Below, one piece after another: positions 46,080 to 58,779 of a stretch of DNA of 64,000 nucleotides (position 1 is its first letter; each line of letters starts with the position of its first letter). Source of the DNA: Anadara kagoshimensis. Its lineage: Eukaryota; Mollusca; Bivalvia; Arcoida; Arcidae. The DNA is taken from NCBI GenBank assembly GCA_021292105.1, contig CM037874.1:27721083-27785082 (forward strand), written 5' to 3'. The position numbers were made by a program, and so were the translations under genes. Below the pieces are notes generated by a model, which saw only the letters and a list, made by a program, of their open reading frames with translations, was not told where the DNA came from and ran no database searches.

Positions 46080-49000
46080 ACAATATTCTAATATACATGC
46101 CTATACAAAAATAATAGTTAATAGTTTTCGAGATAATGAATCTTTTTGGTCTTGTTTTGCAACTGTGACCTTGACCTTGGGACCCATGACCTTTTTCTAT
46201 ACATCAAAAAAATTCTTGTATTAATACCTACAATATTCTAAGATACATGCCTATATAAAAAGTTTATAGTTTTCAAGATAATTAACAATTTTGGTATTGT
46301 TTTGCTACTGTGACCTTGACCTTTGGACCCATGACCTTTTTCTATACATCAAAATGATTGTTGTATCAATACCTACAACATTCTTATATACATGCCTATA
46401 CAAAAAGTTAATAGTTTTCAAGATAATGAACTATTTCAGTATTCTTACGCATCTGTGACCTTGACCTTTGAACCAATGACCTTAATCTATATATCAAAAT
46501 GATCGTTATATCAAAACCAACAACATTCCAATATACATGCCTATACAAAAAGTTTATAGTTTTCAAGATAATTAACAATTTTGGTATTGTTTTGCTACTG
46601 TGACCTTGACCTTTGGACCCATGACCTTTTTCTATACATCAAAATGATCGTTGTATCAATACCTACAACATTCTAATATACATGTCTATACAAAAAGTTA
46701 ATAGTTTTTAAGATAATGAACCATTTCAGTTTTCTTTTGCATCTGTGACCTTGAACTTTAAACCAATGACCTAAATCTATATATCAAAATGATCGTTACA
46801 TCAAAACCAACAACATTCCAATATACATGCCTATACAAAAAGTTTATAGTTTTCAAGATAATTAACAATTTTGGTATTGTTTTGCTACTGTGACCTTGAC
46901 CTTTGGACCCATGACCTTTTTCTATACATCAAAATGATCGTTGTATCAATACCTACAACATTCTAATATACATGCCTATACAAAAAGTTCATAGTTTTCA
47001 AGATAATGAACCATTTCAGTTTTCTTTCGCATCTGTGACCTTGAACTTTAAACCAATGACCTAAATCTATATATCAAAATGATCGTTACATCAAAAGCAA
47101 CAACATTCCAATATACATGCCTATACAAAAAGTTTATAGTTTTCAAGATAATTAACAATTTTGGTATTGTTTTGCTACTGTGACCTTGACCTTTGGACCC
47201 ATGACCTTTTTCTATACATCAAAATGATCGTTGTATCAATACCTACAACATTCTAATATACATGTCTATACAAAAAGTTAATAGTTTTCAAGATAATGAA
47301 CCATTTCAGTTTTCTTTCGCATCTGTGACCTTGACCTTTAAACCAATGACCTAAATCTATATATCAAAATGATCGTTACATCAAAACCAACAACATTCCA
47401 ATATACATGCCGATACAAAAAGTTTATAGTTTTCAAGATAATTAACAATTTTGGTATTGTTTTGCTACTGTGACCTTGACCTTTGGACCCATGACCTTTT
47501 CTATACATCAAAATGATCGTTGTATCAATACCTACAACATTCTAATATACATGTCTATACAAAAAGTTCATAGTTTTCAAGATAATGAACCATTTCAGTT
47601 TTCTTTCGCATCTGTAACCTTGACCTTTAAACCAATGACCTAAATCTATATATCAAAATGATCGTTACATTAAAACCAACAACATTCCAATATACATGCC
47701 TATACAAAAAGTTTATAGTTTCCAAGATAATTAACGATTTTGGTATTGTTTTGCTACTGTGACCTTGACCTTTGGACCCATGACCTTTTTCTATACATCA
47801 AAATGATTGTTGTATCAATACCTAAAACATTCTAATATACATGCCTATACAAAAAGTTAATAGTTTTCAAGATAATGAACCATTTCAGTATTCTTACGCA
47901 TCTGTGACCTTGACCTTTGAACCAATGACCTTAATCTATATATCAAAATGATCGTTACATCAAAACCAACAACATTCTAATATACATGCCTATACTAAAA
48001 GTTTATAGTTTTCAAGATAATTAACAATTTTGGTATTGTTTTGCTACTGTGACCTTGACCTTTGGACCCATGACCTTTTTCTATACATCAAAATGATCGT
48101 TGTATCAATACCTACAACATTCTAATATACATGCCTATACAAAAGTTAATAGTTTTCAAGATAATGAACCATTTCAGTATTCTTACGCATCTGTGACCTT
48201 GACCTTTGAACAAATGACCTTAATCTATATATCAAAATGATCGTTACATCAAAACCAACAACATTCCAATATACATGCCTATACAAAAATTTTATAGTTT
48301 TCAAGATAATTAACAATTTTGGTATTGTTTTGCTACTGTGACCTTGACCTTTGGACCCATGACCTTTTTCTATACATCAAAATGATCGTTGTATCAATAC
48401 CTACAACATTCTAATATACATGCCTATACAAAAAGTTAATAGTTTTCAAGATAATGAACCATTTCAGTATTCTTACGCATCTGTGACCTTGACCTTTGAA
48501 CCAATGACCTTAATCTATATATCAAAATGATCGTTACATCAAAACCAACAACATTCCAATATACATGCCTATACAAAAATTTTATAGTTTTCAAGATAAT
48601 TAACAATTTTGGTATTGTTTTGCTACTGTGACCTTGACCTTTGGACCCATGACCTTTTTCTATACATCAAAATGATCGTTGTATCAATACCTACAACATT
48701 CTAATATACATGCCTATACAAAAAGTTCATAGTTTTCAAGATAATGAACCATTTCAGTTTTCTTTCGCATCTGTGACCTTGACCTTTAAACCAATGACCT
48801 AAATCTATATATCAAAATGATCGTTACATTAAAAGCAACAACATTCCAATATACATGCCGATACAAAAAGTTTATAGTTTTCAAGATAATTAACAATTTT
48901 GGTATTGTTTTGCTACTGTGACCTTGACCTTTGGACCCATGACCTTTTTCTATACATCAAAATGATCGTTGTATCAATACCTACAACATTCTAATATACA

Positions 49001-50340
49001 TGTCTATACAAAAAGTTAATAGTTTTCAAGATAATGAACCATTTCAGTTTTCTTTCCCATCTGTGACCTTGACCTTTAAACCAATGACCTAAATCTATAT
49101 ATCAAAATGATTGTTACATCAAAACCAACAACATTCCAATATACATGCCTATACAAAAAGTTTATAGTTTTCAAGATAATTAACAATTTTGGTATTGTTT
49201 TGCTACTGTGACCTTGACCTTTGGACCCATGACCTTTTTCTATACATCAAAATGATTGTTGTATCAATACCTAAAACATTCTAATATACATGCCTATACA
49301 AAAAGTTAATAGTTTTCAAGATAATGAACCATTTCAGTTTTCTTTCGCATCTGTAACCTTGACCTTTAAACCAATGACCTAAATCTATATATCAAAATGA
49401 TCGTTACATTAAAACCAACAACATTCCAATATACATGCCTATACAAAAAGTTTATAGTTTTCAAGATAATTAACAATTTTGGTATTGTTTTGCTACTGTG
49501 ACCTTGACCTTTGGACCCATGACCTTTTTCTATACATCAAAATGATTGTTGTATCAATACCTAAAACATTCTAATATACATGCCTATACAAAAAGTTAAT
49601 AGTTTTCAAGATAATGAACCATTTCAGTATTCTTACGCATCTGTGACCTTGACCTTTGAACCAATGACCTTAATCTATATATCAAAATGATCGTTACATC
49701 AAAACCAACAACATTCCAATATACATGCCTATACTAAAAGTTTATAGTTTTCAAGATAATTAACAATTTTGGTATTGTTTTGCTACTGTGACCTTGACCT
49801 TTGGACCCATGACCTTTTTCTATACATCAAAATGATCGTTGTATCAATACCTACAACATTCTAATATACATGCCTATACAAAAAGTTAATAGTTTTCAAG
49901 ATAATGAACCATTTCAGTATTCTTACGCATCTGTGACCTTGACCTTTGAACCAATGACCTTAATCTATATATCAAAATGATCGTTACATCAAAACCAACA
50001 ACATTCCAATATACATGCCTAAAAAATTTTATAGTTTTCAAGATAATTAACAATTTTGGTATTGTTTTGCTACTGTGACCTTGACCTTTGGACCCATGAC
50101 CTTTTTCTATACATCAAAATGATCGTTGTATCAATACCTACAACATTCTAATATACATGCCTATACAAAAAGTTCATAGTTTTCAAGATAATGAACCATT
50201 TCAGTTTTCTTTTGCATCTGTGACCTTGACCTTTGCACCAATGACCTAAATCTATATATCAAAATGATCGTTACATCAAAACCAACAATATTCTAATATA
50301 CATGCCTATATAAAAAGTTTATAGTTTTCGAGATAATAAA
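46080..50340. repeat. Dimeric tandem array, 145 bp monomers
   Basis: TGACCTTGACCTT or TGACCTTGAACTT recurs at 46166, 46311, 46456, 46601, 46746, 46891 and 47036, every 145 bp, for about 29 monomers. Two monomer types alternate: one with TGCTACTGTGACC and GACCCATGACC, the other with CGCATCTGTGACC and ACCAATGACC. The real period is therefore about 290 bp. Confidence 0.95.
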
Positions 50341-50834
50341 TAATATTAGAAAGGTAAAAAATTAGGTCATGACCTTTATAAATGACCTTGACACCATTTT
50401 GAAGGTAATTACAAGAATATGTCAAAACTGAAAACCCCATGTCATTATCTGGTCATATAGTCAAGTTATAACAATTTTAAAATATTTTACGATTTTTGCA
50501 AATTTAAACGCAAAAACGCGTAACCTATTTTTAAACCAAATTTCATGAAATGAACAAACTTAAAGGTTAAGACTATGTAGAATCCAAATATCACATCAGT
50601 TTTTGCCTCCAATGAGTGGTTCAAGAGAAGAAGATTTTTTTAGGTTTTGTCTATTTTTAGTAACAGCAGCCATCTTGGATATTCGATCGTCATGATTTGA
50701 ACAAACTATAGTTAGACTCTGTCAAGGACCTTCCATGGCAAATTTGGTTTCAGTTGGCCCAGTAGTTTCGGAGGAGAAGATTAAAGTTTACTGACGCACG
50801 CACGCACGCACGCACGCACGGACGCACGCACGGA

Positions 50835-50865
<31 letters not shown>

Positions 50866-51141
50866 CTCGCCATGCCATAAGCTCACATGGCCTTTGGCCA
50901 GGTGAGCTAAAAACTGGAGTAATTAAATGAAATACTAAATATTTTAAATAAGAAAAAGTCTACAAAACTTATTATTTTTAAGTGTACATAATTGAACGTT
51001 TTTTATAAATCTATTTAAAACTAATCTATTTAAAAAGGAAAAAAACACAAGTAATTAAAAAAAATAAATCAAAATGTTGTCCGGTTTAGAGAGGCATAAG
51101 CAACTTGGGACCGAAAGTTCGTACGGTGTCCGGAATAGAGA

Positions 51142-51145
<4 letters not shown>

Positions 51146-51228
<83 letters not shown>

Positions 51229-51255
51229 TAAAGTAGAGAGAGAGAGAGAGAGAGA
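51146..51255. repeat. (TA)n and (GA)n microsatellites
   Basis: TA runs at about 51143-51224 followed by a GA run at about 51234-51256. Confidence 0.95.
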
Positions 51256-51379
51256 TAATGTTGCATTGTAGCATTTAGATAGTGACATGATAGAAATAAA
51301 ATACTAATAATAATGTAGACTCAATCGAGTCTCAAGAATCTCAAGTTCACTAGGATAGATAACATTTAATCATCTCAAA

Positions 51380-51880
51380 ATAAAAGAACAGATAATGAAC
51401 TATCCATGCAGTCAATGCAATTACACTCTTGCCTAAATGTTTCTCTTGTTACCCTTCCGAGTTGTATTTAAAACAAGGTTTTGACCCACAAGTCGCCTCT
51501 TTTAACCGCCGAAGTAAATGTGAAGGATTTAAACTCCAATTAAAATCCTATTCCATTTATATAAATCATAATAACTTACCTTTATAACAAAATATATTAA
51601 ATGTTGAAACCATTGAGATGATTATAGCTTGTACAAGGAAATGAGTTGTTTACGTGTATAGTGGTGACGTAGACTTAATTAATGCAGTACATGTAGTTTT
51701 TAAAAATGCACTTCTCTCTTGTCATAAACAACAATTTTACCTGCAAAACGTAATTACATGCATTCATGCACACTAATTATATTGTTTTTATATTCACTAA
51801 CTCTATTAAATACTCGAACGGACTATCCATTGTGTAATTTTAGGGCTATATCTCGCGAGGTGATTCTTTTCTGTCGGAGA
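51380..51880. repeat. Duplicated block with conserved short frame (copy 1)
   Basis: Matches 60650-61150 and partly 61546-61600. In + frame it reads SELYLKQGFDPQVASFNRRS then KCEGFKLQLKSYSIYI, conserved as protein with the other copy (SELYLNQGSDPQVAAFNHRN) but ended by a stop here. It continues with CTCTCTTGTCATAAA and ACAATTTTACCTG, shared too. Not recognised. Confidence 0.55.
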
Positions 51881-52160
51881 TCCCGTCACTGTCTTGCGCA
51901 CCACTGTTAACAGTGTAAAACAGACAAGCGTATTCTGTCTGTGACTAAAATTTTCGAATTATTTCGGAATTTTTTCTAAGAAATATTGAAAAGTAAATAA
52001 GAGTTTCGAAAGCTTTGACCTAGTAAATAATCTGCATTTGACCTATGGCTATGCTGGAATTAAAATAAAATCTTCTGTCATAGAACTCTGTCTGCTGCGC
52101 TTTTTTAACGGTCACACCGTCAGTCATATTATGGATCACTGAAAATTTGCATCCCAAATA
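51881..52160. other. Spacer left of the LTR element
   Basis: Nothing recognised. Confidence 0.35.
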
Positions 52161-52164
52161 ACGT

Positions 52165-52651
52165 TGTACTGAAGTAATAATAACCCCGGAAACACTGGCG
52201 TAATGATAACAAGGAGAAGATCCTGTTCCTTATAGTACTTTAAATTTATTCTTGTTGTAAACTGATGTCCTCTGTAGTTCATGGTGTCTTGTGCTGTGTC
52301 TGTGTGTAGATGTGTGTGTGTGTTCAGGTATGTGTATGTGTGTGTGTGTGTGTCGGACTGAAACCTGCGACGACCTTTTATACTCTTCTGTCAGGTAACA
52401 GAAGGTTAGAGCATGACCTGAACCTTTTACCAAATATCATGATTTGTAAGGTCAATTGGACAAAGGTGCATACATCATGTAATGTCCAGGCTGTACGTTA
52501 TTGAATAATTGCCTAGAGGTAAAGGCTTGCCTGACCATTGACCTGAGGATGACCAGAGTAATTAACCTTATATAAAATATAGCCGAAAGTACAATTTTGA
52601 AAACCAGAAAATATTTGGGTTTATTTTTATATAATTTCTTATATCATTACA
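52165..52651. repeat. Left LTR
   Basis: 487 bp, TG...CA ends. It includes a TG-rich microsatellite (52303-52352) and a TATATAAAATATAG box-like site near 52570. Confidence 0.85.
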
Positions 52652-52930
52652 TACGTTCTATGCCCTACTCAAAAAATAAAATTATTAGATAATTTGATTT
52701 TTTGGAGAGAATAGAAAGTATTTGGTTTATTTTTTTATATATAAAAGACGCCAAAAATGGGAAAATGGTGTCGCAAGCATGTTGTGTGTAACCATTTAGA
52801 CATCTCTTTGACATATATTTTAAATAATTAAAGTACAAATGAAGTGAAATAGATAAGACAAGAAAAGTAAGAAGAGAAATTGTCGAGATTTAATGTCTGT
52901 AATTTTTTTGAAGTAACATGCATTATATAT

Positions 52931-53120
52931 GGTGGCATCGCGCACAATTCAAGTCCATGTTAAACGTTGGCCACAGTTAATGGTGGCATCGCGCACAAAC
53001 GGAAAACATAGTCCACATTAAATGGTAGTCATGGCTGATGGTGTCGTCCACAAAAATATATGAAAATAAATAAAACTCCACATAATATAGTGGTCATAGC
53101 TGGTGGCATCGCGCACAAAT
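52931..53120. repeat. Repeated GGTGGCATCGCGCAC motif
   Basis: Copies at 52931, 52982 and 53102, with variants at 52767 (TGGTGTCGCAAGC) and 53039 (GGTGTCGTCCAC). GC-rich motif in AT-rich interior of the LTR element. Function unknown. Confidence 0.7.
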
Positions 53121-54509
53121 ATATTAAAATATTTTAAAAAAATTAAGTGGAGATGCCAACAAAATATAATAATGTTGTAAAACGTCCAAGATCCATTTTG
53201 GCATTACGCTTGCCTTTAAAAAATGGATAAATCTTCCAGCTTATGTATGGCTATATCTCGGAATAAAACTTGAAAAAAAAATATGTCTGGATGCTGGTGT
53301 TGTTGTTGTCGTTGGTGGTGGTGTTCTGGAGTGTTGTTTCTGTTCTTGTCGTCTTTGTTGTGGTTCTTGTTGTCATTGTTTCAGTTGATTTTGTCGTCCT
53401 GGTTGTTTGTTGATGTTGTTGTAAGTTTTTTGTTGTCGTTGGAAATCTATTTTGGCAATTGTAGATACAGTGTCACTTAACTTATCACTTATTATATAAC
53501 TTTTTAAAAAAAAAATTGATATTACATTTTTAACAAATAATCTTAAGAAAATTTACCCAAAAAATGGGAAAAATTCGTATAACTTAATTTTGTCAACTGA
53601 AAGTGGCATTTAGAAAAGATTTCTTTAAAAAATAAACAAAAATCTACATTAGCATGTTAAAGTCTAATTAAACTTAAGAAAAAAATTCTATGAGTAATAT
53701 GTATAAAAATTATAATTGTATAAAACAAAATCTAAATTAGAGAAAACGAATGGGCGATGGAAGTTTACACAAATAAAACAGAGTATTTTATATATGAACT
53801 CTGCAAATTATAACAATTCATGATATATGAAGTATTGTATTAATGATAAAGATGAGTAATGATATGAATATAATAATATTAATAATAATGTGTAAATATT
53901 TGTGTATTTATACCATGTCTGATCAAATAATGAATCAGAAACTTTTGGATACTTATATTTCCACATGGTATATAATTGTGTGAATGGGTTGTATCATGAC
54001 TGATCAACTCTTGGATCAGATAATTCTGGAAAATTTACTTCAACATGATACGTGTATATGTAATATAATATTTATCTATGGAATATGAAAAATGATTATT
54101 CATGTAAATTCTAACATCGCCATCATTCTGTTTTCATTTGAAAAATGGAAATAATTCTATATGAATTAAATAAAAAGTTTGAATATTATGGCAAAACTAC
54201 CAAAATTGAAAAAATATATATATTCCTGTTATAATTATAAACATATTGACCTTCTGCATATAAATACATCGTAACCAGAACACTTAAAATTAATAATAAT
54301 AATATTAATACAACATTGCCCATCTTTAAAATATGCAGACATCTGCATGGATACTTAAAAATAAGGACCGTTTTAAAAAAATTCAAATGCCACATTCATT
54401 GTTAAAGGTTAGAGAAAAAAATATCCATAATATTTATCCAAAATGATGGAATTAAGTGATAAATCAAGATAAAAACAACTGTATCTACTCACATTTTTAG
54501 TACCATGTC

Positions 54510-54580
54510 GTCTTAGTGGTATCCAGGTCCGCACGCCGTTCCATGGTTCCCTAGGTCCTCTGGTCATGGGTACCACTAAA
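54510..54580. repeat. Inverted repeat next to right LTR
   Basis: TTAGTGGTATCC and GGGTACCACTAA can form a 10-12 bp stem around a GC-rich loop ending directly at the LTR border. Confidence 0.6.
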
Positions 54581-55061
54581 TGTACTGAAGTAATAATAAC
54601 ACCGGAAACACTGGCGTAATGATAACAAGGAGAAGATCCTGTTCCTTATAGTACTTTAAATTTATTCTTGTTGTAAACTGATGTCCTCTGTAGTTGATGG
54701 TGTCTTGTGCTGTGTCTGTGTGTAGATGTGTGTGTGTGTCCAGGTATGTGTATGTATGTGTGTCGGACTGAAACCTGCGACGACCATTTATACTCTTCTG
54801 TCAGGTAACAGAAGGTTAGAGCATGACCTGAACCTTTTACCAAATATCATGATTTGTAAGGTCAACTGGACAAAGGTGCATACATCATGTAATGTCCAGG
54901 CTGTACGTTATTGAATAATTGCCTAGAGGTAAAGGCTTGCCTGACCATTGACCTGAGGATGACCTGAGTAATTAACCTTATATAAAATATAGCCGAAAGT
55001 ACAATTTTGAAAACCAGAAAATATTTGGGTTTATTTTTATATAATTTCTTATATCATTACA
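54581..55061. repeat. Right LTR
   Basis: 481 bp, near-identical to the left LTR. The TG microsatellite is shorter. Confidence 0.85.
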
Positions 55062-55463
55062 ACGTAATTTGCATGGGTACACCGTAATTTGAGTCACCAT
55101 TTTGTATTTTGGAATTATTGGTTCAATAACTCAAAATTTTGGTTGGTAACCGTCATTATGGGTTCAGTATCATAATATTTAGCTAAATAAAGCATGTTAC
55201 CACCTTTTACTAAATGTGCCTCTTCAAGTTACATGTTTTGCATCGGTACATTATTAATTCTAGTCGTCATTTTGTTAACAACCCTGTAGGCCTGTATACA
55301 AGTAAACTTGTCAATATTAGCTTTATGTAATGCAACAGTAGTCCTGATCACCTTTATATCAATAATTGTCGTTATCTTTTGTATTTTTGGATGAATGTGT
55401 GAAACATTTTAACTGATCATGGTACCACAGATGATATATCCAATTGAGTATAGATGGAATGGG

Positions 55464-57152
55464 TTAGTCTTTTGTAAAATTGACCATTAAACCCGGCCAA
55501 GCACCTAAAAAGAACATCCATTCTAAAACATTAACTCTTCCCAGAAAAAAGCTAACATTCTCGATGACCCAACATGGATCAACCGTTTCTTTACGCAAAA
55601 CTATCTCAGCTTTTATAATGAAAACAAATTGCAGATAAATCCATAGAATTAAGAATATAGCGTGTACAGCTGATTCAATAAATGTGATGTTCAGGATAAC
55701 TTGTTTACGATCCAATATAGTTATATCTATGACGTTAAAAATAAAATGGAAAAGTGCAATCGCCAAAAACGGCAAAAAAAGCAAGGAGAGCAAGAAGAAC
55801 AAGATATTATGTTCACGAAACCTATATATTCGTGGAAAATGAAAGTTTCGCGTCATTCCTTTGGGTAACGAAAGATAAGTCACAATCATGTAACATCTGC
55901 AAATTAAGGTAAGTGCTATCGGATTTATTTTTCCCTGATATATTAATACTATCAATGAAAAACTAAAACGCATTAAAAGCCACTTAATACCCCAAAAAGA
56001 AGACACACGTTTCAGTAGATCTTCACCTTCTGCAGTTTCTGCGACACAGTCATCATTGTTTGATGTTTTTAAAGAATCTACCTGTATTAATTTCTCGATC
56101 GTTCTTGTACAAGATTCTCCCGTGTTTGATGCTTTAATGATATCTATCTTCTTGTCATTCTCTGCCGTTTCTGTACAAGATTTACATGTGTTGGGTGTTT
56201 CACACGTGTTGGATATTTTTATCGTTAATGTACAAGGGTTTGATTTGTTTCCATCTTGATTTCTTTTCTCATTTTGGAACAGATTTGAAATGACATAAAT
56301 TCCAATAAAAGGAAAACTAGTCAATGCTGGATGTAACAAATCCTGCAAAAACTGAATCCACAGGTATGTTTTATATAGAAAATCAATGCGTGAAAAAGTC
56401 ATTTGGAAAAGTAAATACATCCAAATGCTGATCATTGCTACGGTAAGAATTGATAGGATAAATTTTCTCCTTATTGTCAAAGTCGTTAACCGAAGGTTAA
56501 GAAAGGCAATTTGTAAGTAAATAATTAACGCAATGAAACAAAAATGGTATATGATATCTGCCATTACAACACATCTTTCATAATCGGCTGTGTGTAAGCA
56601 ACGTACAAGGCCAAATATTGAAACAACAGAATTGATTAAACATATAAACCCAAACATCCAAATGAATACCATTTTAATCCCGTATTTATCATCTTGGTTC
56701 TGGCATAGCAAGTTCATAAAGCACGGATGTGTCCGAGTGTCAGTTGCGATCTGTTAAAATACATGTATGATAATTATTAGATCGTTGTCTGTTTGAACAA
56801 ACCAACCAAGCTACATAAAGCACAGATATGATTTGAATGAGGGATAGAGTAAACAAGACCGATGTTTTTAAGGAGTTATTTCCGTCATGGTTTACACCGT
56901 GATTTCCTAATGTGATCCAAAAATAATTGTGAAAACCAAAATTAGCATGAATAGAACACGTTTCTGTATGGCATATTCCTTATCGTCTGTGTCAAACAAT
57001 CCAGTACATAACGCATTTTTTATGACTCTTGGCAAGGCAATATTGGGTTTCAATGTAGATACCGTGTTTCTCGATGATGACGTCTTTTTCATCGCTATTC
57101 GAATATTTTTCTCATGCGATCCAGAAATGCCTTGTAAAATGGGTTTCTCCAT
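55464..57152 (-). pseudogene. Otopetrin-like copy 2, frameshifted and truncated
   Basis: The start MEKPILQGISGSHEKNI is shared with the first gene. After TM1 a 4 bp loss relative to copy 1 (near 56912-56926) shifts the frame. TM2 (GNNSLKTSVLFTLSLIQII) reads in the next frame, and a second indel near 56755-56770 shifts again into the long frame HPCFMNLLCQNQDDKYG to the end (55464-56717). The last part stops after TM11 (LEWMFFLGAWPGLMVNFTKD), so TM12 is lost. Nucleotide similarity to copy 1 is high over the whole length. Either a pseudogene or, less likely, rescued by unseen introns. Confidence 0.75.
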
Positions 57153-57535
57153 TATAAACAACACATATCTGAAATAAAAACACAAAACGTTTGATATAGT
57201 ATAGTCAAAAGGGTCATGTTATTATTTACAAGTTGGTTAGATATATTTAAATCTTGTGTATTGTTATTCATGTTCAAAATTTAGGTTGATTTAATAACCA
57301 AAAACAAAGATATCAATTCATATCCGAATCACAATACAATTGCAAAAAAATCCCTTTGAAACTAGCAAGTCAGATTAAAACGTTTACTTCCACCAGAGAA
57401 ATGAGGTCGGTGCTCCGGAAGGATAAGCAACTCCCGTTTAGCTAGCTACACCTGCCACTTTTGTAATTCAAATTGAGTTAAAAGAACATGGAATCATGGA
57501 ACTATAGCACGTCAAATATATCCAGGGCAATTCTG
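57153..57535 (-). mobile_element. Upstream region and Penelope-like 3' UTR fragment
   Basis: 57280-57500 in inverse carries GTAGCTAGCTAAAC, CTCCGGAAG-type and GATTCGGATATGAATTG phrases of the Penelope-like 3' UTR. Confidence 0.5.
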
Positions 57536-57680
57536 GACACATCAAACTTATCAAGAATATAGTGATGGCGGCCATGAAACTTTTTGAGGGCATTGATAAG
57601 CCTAGGCTTGCAGTATCCCTCGGTCAACAATTTACTTGTAAGCAGCTTGTGTTGTTGTACAACGTTTACGTAGTTGGAAC
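57536..57680 (-). pseudogene. Penelope-like RT C-terminal fragment
   Basis: The reverse complement reads KLLTEGYCKPRLINALKKF then HGRHH, nearly the same as 59500-59580 on the + strand. Confidence 0.65.
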
Positions 57681-58024
57681 AGTTTTACCATAGCGTATTA
57701 TTTGGGAAACAAAGCAACCCATAAGCAAGAGGAGAAGCAGTTATATTGCTGTATAGAAAAGAAAAGTTGACAATAGAAATATTGAAGTCGTCACGTTTGT
57801 CGAAGAGTTCCAAATGTGGTATTTCATGGGCGTCAATATTCAGGCATAAGTCTAAATATGAAGCAGAACTTGATGAATCAGTCGTATCTTTTGTTTCAAG
57901 AGATAGATGCCATTAATGTAGTCTCAAAATTAAGGATGAAATGTTTTTAATACTTTTTTACACGAGATTAAGCATAAGAAGTCATAACAAATACCATTAA
58001 GATCGCATATATACTCATTTTTAT

Positions 58025-58054
58025 ACCCCGCCACCAGTGGTGATGGGAATATAG

Positions 58055-58115
<61 letters not shown>

Positions 58116-58770
58116 TTGTACTGTGGCCACAGCTGTACCAATTTTGTTAAAATTTTAACATAGAAAATACAAATCTGGGTATTTAAGATATGTTACAGGT
58201 TTTATCGTCAAAAAAATTAGTCTGCGTAAAATTTACGTAATAATAAGCCTTGTAGTTATCCACGATGGCCGTTGTTAATATAATTAATAAAATTCTATAA
58301 ATAGTTTCAGAAAAAGAAATTCGCGTATTTAACAAATGTAATAGTTTTTCCGTAAAATTGTAGTTGGCCTCATGTTTACGCAATATGCAAACCAGGTGTT
58401 TTTCCTAATTCTTTGAAAATATTTTTGTCTGAAAATACATGTCCAAATGAAACAAAATATTGCATGGGAGATTCTTGAGTAGTAAAGATTAACATTGAAT
58501 CTGATATGAGCGCCCTATATCCGAGATAGTCACTGTAACCACAGTAGCAAAATTTGCATTAGAACCTTTTTTATCAACTGATTTTGTTTAAATATTAAAC
58601 ATAGAAAATAGAACTTACTTAACCTGTGTATTTTGCGTTATATTTATGCAATATGTATACAAAGTGTATTTTTATCCCAACATTTTAAAAACTCTTCTTT
58701 TCTGAAAGCTCTTGGTCAATTGAAACAAAATTTAGCTTGGAAGGTCATTGGCTAGTAATGATTAAAGATT
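58025..58770. mobile_element. Tandem-repeat-related sequence with (TC)n run
   Basis: Starts near ATACCCCGCCACCAGTGG, holds (TC)n at 58062-58111, then diverged units resembling 1714-2640 (TTTGAAAAT, GTAATAGTTTTTCCGTAAA). Confidence 0.5.
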
Positions 58771-58779
58771 AAGGCGCAA

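Larger units (their letters stand above)
44510..50910 (-). mobile_element. 6.4 kb tandem-repeat (HINE/pearl-like) element
   Basis: Read on the - strand it starts TTAGCTCACCTGGCCAAAGGCC (50910), passes an (ACGC)n/(GCGT)n run (50795-50865), a spacer, a long monomer array (46080-50340) and ends CCCAGGTGAGC-GGTACAGGCCCTATTGGGCCTCTTG (44510). Between the array and the 3' end lie two long G runs (44761-44776 and 44819-44831) and about 1.2 kb of non-repeat DNA (44850-46060). No Rep/helicase is encoded. Confidence 0.85.
52165..55061. mobile_element. Short LTR retrotransposon without coding capacity
   Basis: Direct repeats 52165-52651 and 54581-55061 begin TGTACTGAAG and end ATCATTACA (TG...CA). ACGT is duplicated at 52161-52164 and 55062-55065. 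The LTRs differ by a handful of substitutions and a CA/TG-repeat length change, so insertion is recent. The 1.9 kb interior has no gag or pol frame. A PBS or polypurine tract could not be fixed, so orientation is open. It is best described as a TRIM/LARD-like non-autonomous element. Confidence 0.85.

Noticed and set aside
6653-50910. CRISPR-like regular repeats
   Set aside because: Monomers are contiguous 145-168 bp units with no unique spacers, in a eukaryotic setting with transposon ends.
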